This document shows positions 12,567-23,543 of a stretch of DNA of 64,000 bases, one piece after another. Each line of letters opens with the position of its first letter. Positions within the stretch are counted from its first letter, which is position 1. Below the pieces are notes generated by a model that saw only the letters and a list, made by a program, of their open reading frames with translations, did no database searches and had not been told where the DNA came from. The position numbers were made by a program, and so were the translations under genes. This DNA comes from Magnaporthiopsis rhizophila (lineage: Eukaryota; Ascomycota; Sordariomycetes; Magnaporthales; Magnaporthaceae), in the NCBI GenBank assembly GCA_003049465.1, contig PYSS01000135.1:1-64000 (forward strand), read 5' to 3'.

Positions 12567-14048
12567 CTCACGGTGGCGCGTAAAGCGACGGGCTGGCGGC
12601 AGAATGTGGAGTCCGAGGATGGTGGATGGTGGATCCATGGACGTCGGGGCCGTCTGACTGCCGCCCAAGCGCGTAGCCGTTCATGGCGGTGACAGCCCGA
12701 AAGCGCCTTTTTTTTTTCTTTGTCTTTTCTTCCCGTCATCTTTTTCCCCGAGCGCCGTCGTCCGCCTCAGACTCTGGACGTGGCAAGAAGCTAAGAGGGT
12801 GGAGTCGAGGGCTGCTGCGGGGACAAAACACGAAAACTCTGTCTCACCGGTTTCAGCAGTTAGGTGCGTCGTGCTAGAATCCTCTGTGGCCAGCGTGGGC
12901 GGTCATTTGAGCAGGCGCGCCCGGGGCGGGATGGCTGGGGACGAAGGCGTGATTCGTGGGAATCTTGCTGCTGCTGCTTGCTGCTGTGCCTCTTTTGCTG
13001 CGGTGCTGCGTTGCCATCAATTTCGCTGCTGCCCCAACCAGCCACCGAAAGCCCGTCGCCGCTGAATTCTCCATCTCTTTTTGACGCATTCTCTTCTGGG
13101 TCGTGGGCTGTCACAGCCCCACGTGCACGACGGGCCATCGAGCTGTGCCCACCTTTCTTCTTCATCGACGTCGCTTTCGATAAACACCAGACCGCTCTGG
13201 AATCGCCTGTGCTGGCCGTTCCCCGCCTTGGAGAGTTCCCGTGACTGAGATTTTGATCTAATGCAAAGACCTGCGCCCAAATGCGGGCGCCTCTATGCGT
13301 TGTCGCCGTCTTTTCCATCGATTATTAGCCATGAAAAGCGCTTCCTTCGTTTCCCTCCTTTTTGCGCAGTATGTGGTGGTGGTTTTCGGTACCAGCCGAG
13401 GGAGGAACGGTTTGGCGGAAACGCCCTGGAGCCCACAGTGCTGGGCGAGGTGCGGATCCCCATCTAGAAATCTCCGGGGTGGATCCCTGACGATACAGGT
13501 ACGGCACAGGAGGAGTGTAGTGGCAGAATGTCTGGTGGTGGTTGCCTTTTTCGCCAGCGCCTCGTACTCGTGACCCGCTGCGACGTCGGCGAAGCTGTCT
13601 GTCTGCCACGCCCGTCCGCCGCTGCATGCGGGATGAAATCGCCGACTGTTGTCATCACAGCACAAGAAAGCGAGTAGGCACCTTTACGGTTGTATGTGAT
13701 TCAGGGACAACGGTGGTCAGCTCACTGGGCAAGACACCAACTCTCGTTAACACAAAAAAAAAAAAAAAAAAAAGTACCCATCCCAGACCCATGTCGACGA
13801 GGATTAATTTTCCACCTCTTTCGATCCCATAACCCCAGAACACCAAAGCTTTAGATCCGTACCAAATGACAAGAAAAGAAAGATATAAATACGTGCAAGT
13901 TCTGGTTCCGCCGCACGCGAGTCCGGTCCGTTTATCCTGTGATTTGGCCGCCCCCTCTTTCCTTTGACTGCCAATCCCTGTGTGTGTATTATTTGATCTC
14001 AAGGGAGATATTCGTCCTCCCTGGCTCGGTCCGTAAACGTGGCCGGCC

Positions 14049-14079
<31 letters not shown>

Positions 14080-14116
14080 TTTATTTGTTTGTTTGTTTGT
14101 TTGTTTGTTTGTTTGT
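6372..14116. other. gene-poor region, left part
   Basis: About 7.7 kb without a protein gene I can support. It is full of poly-T and T/C-rich tracts (e.g. 7448-7480, 7587-7610, 9282-9311, 9998-10017, 12538-12566), poly-A runs (10460-10483, 13755-13773) and an (AAAAT)n array. The open frames lack recognisable domains, are of similar length on both strands and mostly read through simple repeats. It could be a long regulatory region, untranslated RNA, or decayed mobile DNA. Small multi-exon genes could still be hidden here. Confidence 0.55.
8986..9154. repeat. (AAAAT)n pentanucleotide microsatellite
   Basis: About 33 tandem AAAAT units over roughly 168 bp, interrupted by one six-A unit near 9131. 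Five is not a multiple of three and there are no stops in several frames, so it creates spurious poly-(KIKIK) and (FYFYF) ORFs. Confidence 0.97.
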
Positions 14117-14117
14117 T
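14049..14117. repeat. compound (GT)n(TTTG)n microsatellite
   Basis: About 14 GT units are followed by about ten TTTG units with one TTTA interruption. The tract ends exactly at the stop codon of the small minus-strand gene (14117-14119), so it lies in that gene's immediate 3' untranslated region. Confidence 0.93.
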
Positions 14118-14507
14118 TAAAACACGCGTCGTTTCGATGCTGTCGACGTCTGCTGCGACGATGGATAGGTGATCATGTGGTCCCAAGCCACAGGCTCCCG
14201 GCTGCTCTTCCGACACTCGCCTATTTTTCCACCATCAGGTTAGAGACTAGCTCCGGGGATCACGGTATGGGCGAACAAAAGTGAAAGGATACCACATACT
14301 GCAGATCTCATGTGGCCTGTACTCCCTGTTCTCGACGTGCGGCTGGCACCGCAGCTGTGTCCTGATGAACTTGGAGCACCACATGGCGGCGATGATGCGG
14401 TGGTGGCCGCAATAGTACTCGCGCTGGATCCCGAGGCGGTCAGTAAGCAGTTGACCAAGTGTTTGAAAGAAGGGAAGGTTGTGGCTTACATCTGTCCACT
14501 CGCACAT
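14117..14507 (-). CDS. 81-residue cysteine-rich small protein (three exons)
   Basis: Exons on the minus strand: 14507-14490, 14423-14300, 14220-14117; total 246 nt, 81 aa plus TAA. Intron 1 (66 nt) starts GTAAGC, has a TTACTGACC branch site and ends CCAG. Intron 2 (79 nt) starts GTATGT, has CTAAC and ends ATAG. The phases join perfectly, and ATG has a good context (GTCAACATG). The protein starts MCEWTD and has Cys at 2, 11, 22, 32, 47 and 50, a CGHH motif at 11-14 and a final CSEC (CxxC), suggesting metal binding. There is no signal peptide, so it is probably intracellular. From memory, many ascomycetes encode tiny proteins that begin MC and carry CGH plus CxxC; their function is unknown. It is the only gene I can support in a 17-kb stretch. 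An AT-rich TATATATAA-like run near 14845-14858 lies about 340 bp upstream. Confidence 0.72.
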
Positions 14508-15818
14508 GTTGACGGGTTTTGGAGGAAGGGTAGAGAGGTAGGTGGGTGGCGGGAGGGTATCGTGGTGGTTCCAGGTGGCCCGTTGGCAAACGGGATGCCG
14601 TTGGTGGATGGACGGAGAGAGGTTTTTATCTCGGACGAGGACTTTGTTCGGAAGTCCTAACGCTGATGTCGGCGATGTCGTCGAGCGAAGGAGTCCGAAA
14701 TCACCCTATATGGCGTGGCAGAAGAGGCAGCGGCGCCTGGTGGTACTAGTGTGGCGAGGGTCGGGTGGCCGTTCAAGGGTGTGACGGTGGAATAGTTGTA
14801 ATAAAACAAGATGGAAAAGGACGGCGGCAAAGACGTGATGTATATTATATATATACAAGTGTGTCGAGAGCAAGCTGGATACGGTGTCCGGATTGTTCTG
14901 CTTGTGATGGGGTTTGCTCAGTGGGTGGTGGGCTTCTTAAAGTATTCTCGGGCGTCGGAGGGAGCTGGACCCAAACCAAACAGCTGGAGGCTTTCCAGAC
15001 CAGGTCCCGGTCGAGCCCTATCACCTAAACCTTGTCCGTCATGCAGCCGAGAAGGTGGGACTTGTGCTTTCAGCGATGGCGAGCTCTTTCCCACATGCCG
15101 GGCCACGCCTGTCCATGTCCAAGTGGAGCGCAACTTTGAGGGGGAACACACCAAAACGACCGGGGTGTGTGGCTGGGCCCCTTTTTGGCTGGCTGGCGTC
15201 CTGTACATAGTTAGGCTTGCCAGGGTCAGGGGGGAGGCGTGTAGTCTGAGGCTCACCCCAGTAGGTGCTGCGAGCAAACATGCAGCCAGGGTGGTGGTGC
15301 AGCAGCAGCAGCATGGGCCAGCGAAAAAGACATGGGCAGGGCCTGCAGGCGACCAGATGGCGTCCGTCGGCTCGAATTGGTTTTCATCTTTTTTCTTTTT
15401 CTTTTTTGTTCTTTTTTCTTTTTTCTTTTTTCTTTTTAGGGGCTATGTCCCACCACCCTCCGTCGTGCGGGGCGAGAGGGCGACTAAACTGGGCGACATT
15501 GGGCGTGTCGAGAGTGGAGGAGGAGGCGTCGTCTCGCGGACCATCAATACCGTGTTCCTCAGATTCAGGGATTAAAAACGATATCGTGGGTAAGCATAAG
15601 TAAACCAAGACAGGAGAGAAAACACGACTCGATCGATCAATGTCGTATGGAGGCCAGGCCAGGTCTGCTGGGCTCATGGGCTGGCTGCTGTGTCGCCGTG
15701 GCTATCCTGCCCAAACGGGAAAGTGCCAGTTGACGGTGCGAGCCTGGCAGAAACGGTGGGGTGTCGAAACGGGGGCCTGGGTGTTCCGTTTTACTGGGTC
15801 CGTTTTCCAAGGAGTTTT

Positions 15819-15821
<3 letters not shown>

Positions 15822-15860
<39 letters not shown>
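15822..15860. repeat. (ATT)n trinucleotide microsatellite
   Basis: About 12-13 ATT units in a T-rich context inside the gene-poor region. On the opposite strand it reads as poly-Asn, which gives a spurious ORF. Confidence 0.93.
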
Positions 15861-18800
15861 TTTTCTCTCGTTTTCCCAGTGCAGTGCAGTGCACATCTTT
15901 CCTTATCCAGCTCGCCAAAATGTTGCCGACGCAGCTTTGACGACCATCGCCATCACCATCACTACTCGGCGTCGTCCAGCAAAGCCAGAGGCCGTTCGCA
16001 AATAAAACATTGGGCTCCAGCTTGTTGTTTCGTCGCTGAGGACCCGGATGGACACTGCTTGCTTTTCCTTCTTGTTTAACCCCGGCAAGCGAAAAAAAAA
16101 AAAAAAAAAAAAAGAAAGAAAAAGAAAAAGAAAAAAGACCCTCCCTCAGGGGCTTGAGGGCCCCCATCTTGCCTTCGCGGCCCATCCGTCAACTGGGCCC
16201 GGGTGGATATGTCGGGCACCTCCATCGCTGGGAAAAAAGCAAAGAAAGCAGGCAGCACAGAGGCAAAAGTCATTGTGTGCGTGCCGTGCATGCGTCGCAT
16301 AGCCGCGCCGCACAGAGCTCGAATTGATTGCGTGCAAATGTGACGGGAGAAAAGTCTAAATCTCTAAGCTAGCTTGGCCTCACTTGCAATCTATTCGATC
16401 ACGCCAGGAGAGAAAGCCGGTGCGTTTTCCTTGTCCCATTGCCAGGCAAAAAACCACCCAGAAAAAAAAAAGGGAAAAAAAAAAAATTGGCCCGAGCCAT
16501 CATATCAATGGATCCTATATTACCAGCCGCCGAGACGACGCACTGCCGATCGAACCTCCCATAGCCCCTTCCAGGCCATTCATTCATCAACGTTCTGCCC
16601 CCAACCCTTGTCGTTCAATGGGGCATTTCCCACTCGACGGATACACACGCCAGAAGCGGCAGTTTGAGCCCACCCCATGGCTTCGGCTCCTCAGGCCAGA
16701 GCGGGCCCTTGACCGAAGAGTTGGGTCCGGGAGTGACGGCGTAACCCAGCCCGTCTCGGTATCTACACCCCCATATTGGGCCTAGCGCCGCCTCTTTTGC
16801 AGTCTTTTTGCTGTCTTTTGTTCTTCTCATTACAGGGGCCGTGACGGTATGCTGCTGTGCTGTGCCTTCCTCCGCCCACAGCTTGGTGGTCGATCGTTTT
16901 GAGTGAATCGAACCGGAGCAACGCCGCACCCCTCCCAGCCCGTTTCCACTGGTTGACATCTCTGGAAATAGAAGCAAGAAGGTCAGGTGGCCGACCGCCC
17001 GGCCCTGGGCTTTGCTTTTTTTTCTTGCCCTAGATGCAGCTATGCGAGACCAACAGGGATGGGCCGTCTTGTGTTTCTGGGCCTGCCGGCAGGTAATTTG
17101 CTGGAGGCTGCTGTGCCTGTCTGTCACCAGACCCCGCCGATCACCCCGTCCACCCCGAAACGGTGTGCTGTGTCTTCGTAAGCGCCCTCACCCTCTGTCC
17201 CTTTTGCCTTTTCCTGCCTTCGTTGCCTTGATTGTTTTTCCTTCTATTTTTTTTTCTTTTTCTTCTTTTCCTTTTTTTGTGTTACAATCCTGCAATTCTG
17301 CTGCCTTATCTGGTATCCGGTGTACGATGCTAGACTATGCCCCTGATCAATGCGCGAACCTGGCGCCCCAGATCACACCTCCATTCTCACCAATTTTTAG
17401 TTTTTATTTTGCTCACCCTTTCCTAGCTAGCTCACTCCTTTTTTTTTTCTCTCTAGTATTTCCTTCCCTTTGGCGCGGTAATCCCAAACGACCCAAACGT
17501 CCGGGGCCAGGATCGGCCGCATGCTCTAGCAGTCACCAGACGGCGGCACGTCGGTGGCTGCAGTGATTCCAAAGGGTCGTAGGACTCACACCAGAGGTGG
17601 GTGTGCTACGCTATCGGCCTCGACGCAAAGTACGGCTGATGGAATGCATGAGGGTTTGGCAAATAGGACCCAAGTCTGGCAGCCGCCAGAGGGGCCTTCC
17701 CCAGCGGGCCCACGTCCAGCGGATCCAATGAGGGCATGTGGAAGACGAAACGAAAAATCCCCGGTCGATACTGGCCGCGAGCTCTGGGCTAGTGTGCACT
17801 CCTACCCATGCCGGTTAACCCCTGCTCTCCTCCAGGCGCGTCTGCCTGGGGGCTGCAAGATCTGATTCTGCCTTGAGGTGTCCGGATGCGCAAGCACCCA
17901 CCAAAAACTTCCCCCGACTGCTGGTGGACAAGCCACGAAAGATGATTCCAGAAGTCGTAACATTTGGACTACTGCAACTAGCGTTGCAATCATAGCTTGA
18001 CGAGTGGCAGAGCATTTCCCCGATCGTCCCCCGGGGCGGCGCCATCGGTCGTCCAACATCGAAGCCCCGACCTAGGGTCTGCGCAAGCACAAAAGTCCCG
18101 GAGGCGGTCACCCTTGCCTTCCGGAGCTGGCAAGCCTCTTCCCAGCCCGAGGGAATGGGTAGTCGAAGCGGTGGCGTCGGCCGAGCCTTACCGCTTGCGG
18201 GCTCGGTTCCCCTCCCTTGGCACTCGCCATAACATTCAGCTCGCCCGCAAATTTGGCCGGCCGATGCTGTTCCCAAGAGCCTGTGGCGCCGCCTCCATTC
18301 CATCAGGATCTGAGCGGACAAGCGCGAGAAAGGAAGTGGCGCGGATGAACTACCGATCTGGGTAAAGAAAAAGGCGTCAAAAGAGACGGCCGGATAAACG
18401 CCTGTCCTTTCGGTCGTAAGGAAAAGGTAGGCAGCGGCAGGCGCGAGATTGACCATAAATGAGTCCTACGCTAGCGACCCGTCAGGAGAGATGACATGGA
18501 CATCGCTTATTGCGGCCTAGAACTGGCCCGTGTGGGCAGCGAAGCCAGGCAATCGTCGGGACCAGCAAGGGAACCCAGATGCTCGTGCTCGCTTAAGGCC
18601 CCTGGCGCCCATCCTTTCTTCAACAAGGAATCCGAAAACCTGTCCTTGGGCGGGATCTCCCACGACCCGATCAGCTGGGAAGAAAGAAAAAAAAAAAAAA
18701 AAGAAAAGACGGCCTCCCAGGGGCCGACCCCAAGCACCGGAAGCACCGCCCTGGCCTTCCGGACCACGCTCCGTTTCCAAGCAGACTTACCGTGCCCATC

Positions 18801-19317
18801 AGGGTGCGCAGACCTCACAGGAAGCGTACGCCTCTTTCCCAGCTGAACGGAACGGACGAGCGACCGCAAGGGCGACTAGCAGAGTGGCGACAAAGCCTAG
18901 CAGGACCAGGAAGAGCCGCGCCTGGCGACCAACGACGGCCTCACCGTCACCTATGTACCACCCACTAGCGCGCCGTGGAGGCGAGGCCCTCGGTCGCATC
19001 CAACGCGGCCGCTTGCCGCATCGCCAAATGCTCACATGACAGAATGTGCATTGCCCGGTCCCGTCTGCAAAACATGTACATAATTAGGTCTGATCATCTA
19101 GCCGACCGGGGAAAGGAGAACCACCGAGATGCATATTTTGGCTGGCACAGGACAAACATATGTACGGGAGTCTGTCTCATGCTCGCAAACCGCTGGGACG
19201 AGAAAACGTGTTCTCCACATATACGGCAAATGTGGTTTTCATAAATAGCCTTGTATGCACGGCAGGTACACATACACTGCCGTCCCGTCCGTCCCGTATC
19301 CTGCTCTCTTTTTTCCC

Positions 19318-19359
<42 letters not shown>

Positions 19360-19373
19360 NNNNNNNNNNNNNN
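19360..19373. other. assembly gap (14 N) within a poly-T tract
   Basis: Fourteen undetermined bases sit between about 37 T on the left and about 21 T on the right. The gap is probably an assembly break at a long homopolymer, so the true length here is uncertain. Confidence 0.97.
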
Positions 19374-22158
19374 TTTTTTTTTTTTTTTTTTTTTCTGATT
19401 ATGAAGGACGGGGCCGGTCTGGCTGTCAAACCCCGCCCTGTCGTCAAAACATGTAGCCAATGGAAGAGTCACCCTCATGGGTGGAGAAAAGGTCATGCAT
19501 GCTGCCTCGACCAAACCTGGTCCGGGTGGTTCCTGCCATGGAGGCGCAGTGCGGTTACGCCGCCCAAAAGTGCTCGACGACGCTGCTTTGTCTGGCTGGC
19601 TGGCATGCGTGGGTGCTTATCTGGCAATGCGGGGGTGTTTGTGAGTTGACAGCTTTGCTTCCTTCCCATGCTCATGCTCTCTGCCGCTAGCGAGGTGCGT
19701 CGGGCCTGGACTTGTCTACCCATGAGCCAGACGGCTGGAGTTTGCCCACATAGATCACAGGGGCATGGGGCCGATGCGTCGATGACGGGATGCAGGCGCT
19801 CCTCACCCGACAACGCCACCGCTGCTCGGCTCATTGCTTTTTTTTTTTTTATCACCTTTCTTTGTTTTACTTGAGTACGAAAGTACCCGCTTGCTGGTTT
19901 TCCTTGGCGGATTCTCCCACCCAAAACTCGATCGACCAGGTAGGCAAGCGTGGAAACAAAGCCAAGCTCTGGCTGAAGAAAGCTGCCGTCGTTGGATCCT
20001 GGCTTTCCCCACGAACCTGCTCTCCAATAACCCGCCTGGGATAGGACGCCTATTAAAGCTGGCGAAATAGAGTTTTCGCCAAACCCGCGCCAATTTTTCA
20101 CGAAGCAGCAGGGGTATGTCGGGTTACAAAAAGGCTAGGCCTTACATAAAGCAATACCAGACCCTAAGAGATAAATAATATGCGTGGTATAGCAAAAAGA
20201 AACGTAGATTTTTTTTTAAATCCGAAGTCTGTTCTTTTTAAGCCTTTTAAAAAGGACCTGGATACGTACATAAAAGCAACACAGGCAGGAGCGAGGAGGA
20301 GGGAACAAGCAAAAGGAAGTATGCACATTGGAGCGCGGATCTCGATGGCGAGCCTCCCACTTGGCTATGTGCGCGATGGCGCCAGACCCCTGGTTTTGGC
20401 CGTGTGACATGTCACAAAACGGCCTAACCGGGATGTGCAGCAAGCCTCAGGCCTTTCTCCGCGAGCACCCAGACTAGAGGTGGAGTCGTGCCGGCCGACC
20501 ATGGGGTGCTTTCTTCTTTTCGTCTCCCAAAAGCCGGGACGTCACGGCGAAGAGTCTCTAATATCTATGTAGGTATCGTGTGTGTTGAGGTGAGAGATGA
20601 GCTCGTGTGTGTCTATGTGCAAATGACGTGTTTTCTCAACGAGTTGCCGTCTCGCTGCTCTCCCCCGAGCAGAGCTGGCTGTCCCGCCAGCCAACTCGGA
20701 GCTGGCTCCGACCAAAGCCTGGGCACACCGCCCCTGCAGGCTGGAAGACGGGGACCCTTGTTCAGAGGCTAGGATCCCCCCCAGGTTTTTCTTTTTCTCG
20801 CGCACTTTTCCGTTTTGTCCAGCATACATACGTCCCGACGCTAGATACACGACAATCCAAATGCGCCAGCCAATAGATATGTTCTGTCCATTCTGCTCCC
20901 CCTCGTATCTCATCGTCCAGCGTTTTGGGCACCTCGCCTCCGTTTGGAGGATGGGACCTCCTACACAGGTGGGGGACGTGCTGGGTGAAGAGCAACTGTG
21001 TGGGTGTGGGTGTGGGTGCATGGCACTGACACCCAGAGAAAAAGCAAAAAGTTCGAGTGGCGCCAGCCCTTGTTGAACGGTGATTCGTGATATGTTCGTT
21101 TTTATGCTTGCCCCGCAGGGGCCGTGGGAAAAAAAAAAAAAAGAAGAGGGTGGGTCTCAAATGAAGGAAGGTAACCCAGCTTCATGATTGGCGGGATCCC
21201 TTCCTGTGATCTGCGGCTGGCAGCCACCCCTGTTCGTGCCCGTACGAGATGCCTCCTCCAGCCGGACCAAGCGAAGACAGGCTTAGGCTTCGTTTGGCCA
21301 TTGTTCGGCCGGACTCGGTGTCGAGCCGACTGACCGAATGATACGTACCCCCGCCCATGACGAGTCGTCGTCCGGGGAGGAGCCCCGTTCCCTGCTTCGG
21401 CCGGAAGTGAGCCGCTTCCCCTAAGCGAGCGAGGGACACCTGTTCACGCAGCCTCACTCTCGCAAGCCCCGACGCGACGCTGCTTGCGGCTTTTGCCGTC
21501 CCTCTGCGTAATCTTCATATGTATGATGTATGAACATGGTGCATGGGTGGTCCCCACTTTCAACGTGTTCACACCCCCAGGTTGGCAGGTTTCCCGCCAG
21601 CCGGGCCAGCAGTCTCGACTGAGATAAAGACAAAGGAAAGAAAAATTGGCTGGCCATCCCATCTCCGGCCTGAAACAACCAGCGGCAAAGAGTGGGCGGC
21701 ATGGGCCCTCTTTTTGGGTGGGTGGAGGAAGTCGAGGAAGATGCTTGCTTGACGTCGGGCCGCTATTGATTTTTTCCACCGCGCCGACCCCGGTTGCTTG
21801 CATTCCCCATCCATATCCCAGGCCACAGGGATTTGACACCTGGACGCCCGCCATGACCTCCCAGGGGGAGCTCCCATGGCCTCCCAATCGCAATCTTACG
21901 GAGGTGCCTCCGAAGGCGGGGCAGCATCCCCCCTTTTTTTTTTGTCGACGGCCACAGCGACTCCCCCAACGGTGCCCGAGTGCGTGTGTGGCCGATGCAT
22001 GGGCAGCCGTTGGTGATCAGTAATCCGTAATTCTTTTCTCAGGTCCCAGGCGGGTAATAGCATACTACCTACAAACAAGGGTGCTGGCACATGAGAGTCC
22101 AGGGCCCGTCCGCCGAACGACGCGGAGAGATGTGCGAGCTTTGGGAGGTATCCGTCGG

Positions 22159-22197
<39 letters not shown>

Positions 22198-23543
22198 TTC
22201 TGGGTGTTTTAACTCTTGACCGGCGAGCCATAGCACTGTATGAGCAACCTCAGGGTGTCTGAGATGTCGGGAAAGGAGAAGCAAGTAAACGCGACTACTG
22301 GTAGTTAACGGCCGATATGTATATTTATTTACCCCTTTCGACCTTTATAAGCCATGGGGAATAACTATGATTCTATACAAATGGGACAAAAACCGTACTT
22401 CCAGCACGACAGCCGTTATGTAAAGCCGCGTAAAAAGGTCCCTTCGACCTACTTGCGAGTCCGCTTCGGGTGTGGCCGCCAATGGAATAATAAATCCTTC
22501 TGCTCCTATGGCCTATAATCCGGCTGTAAAGGGCATCTCTTCCTTTTCTCCTAGTGATATTAAAAAAAAAAAAAAAAGACCCCATAGCTATTCTGCTTCC
22601 AGTGGTGCCCGATTCCTCAACCAAACCCTTACCGCATCTTATATCTTCTTCTTCATATATCATAACCCTTTCAAATGCCTCGACCACCCCGTAATTCGTC
22701 CCCTCCCGAGGATCCCAACGCACCAGACGCGTCCCTCTGTAGATACCTTACACCAGGATCATGCTAGGTTCGCCAGGCAACAGCCCCGAAATTTGACTGG
22801 CTGAACGATTGAATAGCCGCCCCCAGCAGCCCTTGCGGACAAGTACCGTAATATTGCATGGGTGGGTGTTTTCCACTTGTATCAACCCAGCCTTGCGAGA
22901 AACAAAGTGATGGCGATGACGACGATGTTGATCTAGTCCCCTCACAAGGTTAGATAGTCCACCCAACTACCTACTTTTTGGGGATACCTCAACGGCATAA
23001 CCTGTCAACCCAAGCAAAGGTCGTGATGTTTAAGGTTCTGTCTGCCCCAGGCAGGTGCTCACCACGATGATGCCGGCAGCGATCCCGCCAACCACCAAAG
23101 CTGCTGTAGTGGAAATAGCCTCGACATATAGATAGGCCGTAGAGGACTCGCACACCGTCATTTGGGCCCCGATTCCTATGCTCTTTGGTGGCCGGGAAGT
23201 GAGTGTCGTTTTGCATGGTCCTGGGCAACAAAACCTGCCCGTACATATCCACCTACTTACCTACCTGTTTATTTATATCCAAGTTACTCGCCAAGGAAAC
23301 GTCAAACACCAGAAAAAAGCCACGGCTACCTTTTTTTTTTTTTTTTTTTTTTTATTTCTTTGTATGTATAAAATAAAAACAGAAACTTGTGGTCGTGCGT
23401 AAGGTGCCTGGTTTCAACAAACGCCAGCCGTGCAGGCCACACATGCAGCGCGGCTATCCTCGTCCATCGTATCGTCATTATCGCAGTCATATGAATATCG
23501 GCATTAATTTGTTGCCGCCATCCTCCTAATCATACTCGTCGCG

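Larger units (their letters stand above)
14508..23543. other. gene-poor region, right part
   Basis: About 9 kb with no protein gene I can support. It contains an (ATT)n microsatellite, long T runs (22161-22194, 23331-23353), T/C-rich stretches (15388-15436, 17230-17280), a short assembly gap in poly-T, and locally AT-richer stretches at 20100-20290 and 22300-22760 that resemble decayed intergenic or mobile DNA. Open frames on both strands (up to about 255 codons) show no domain or codon pattern I recognise. Confidence 0.5.

Noticed and set aside
14811..15575. 254-codon plus-strand frame in the gene-poor region
   Set aside because: No domain, poly-Phe from a T/C tract and no splice or start context; a comparable frame exists on the other strand.
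17815..18456. 213-codon minus-strand frame
   Set aside because: Mixed composition but no recognisable motif, no good start context and no supporting neighbours; treated as chance.
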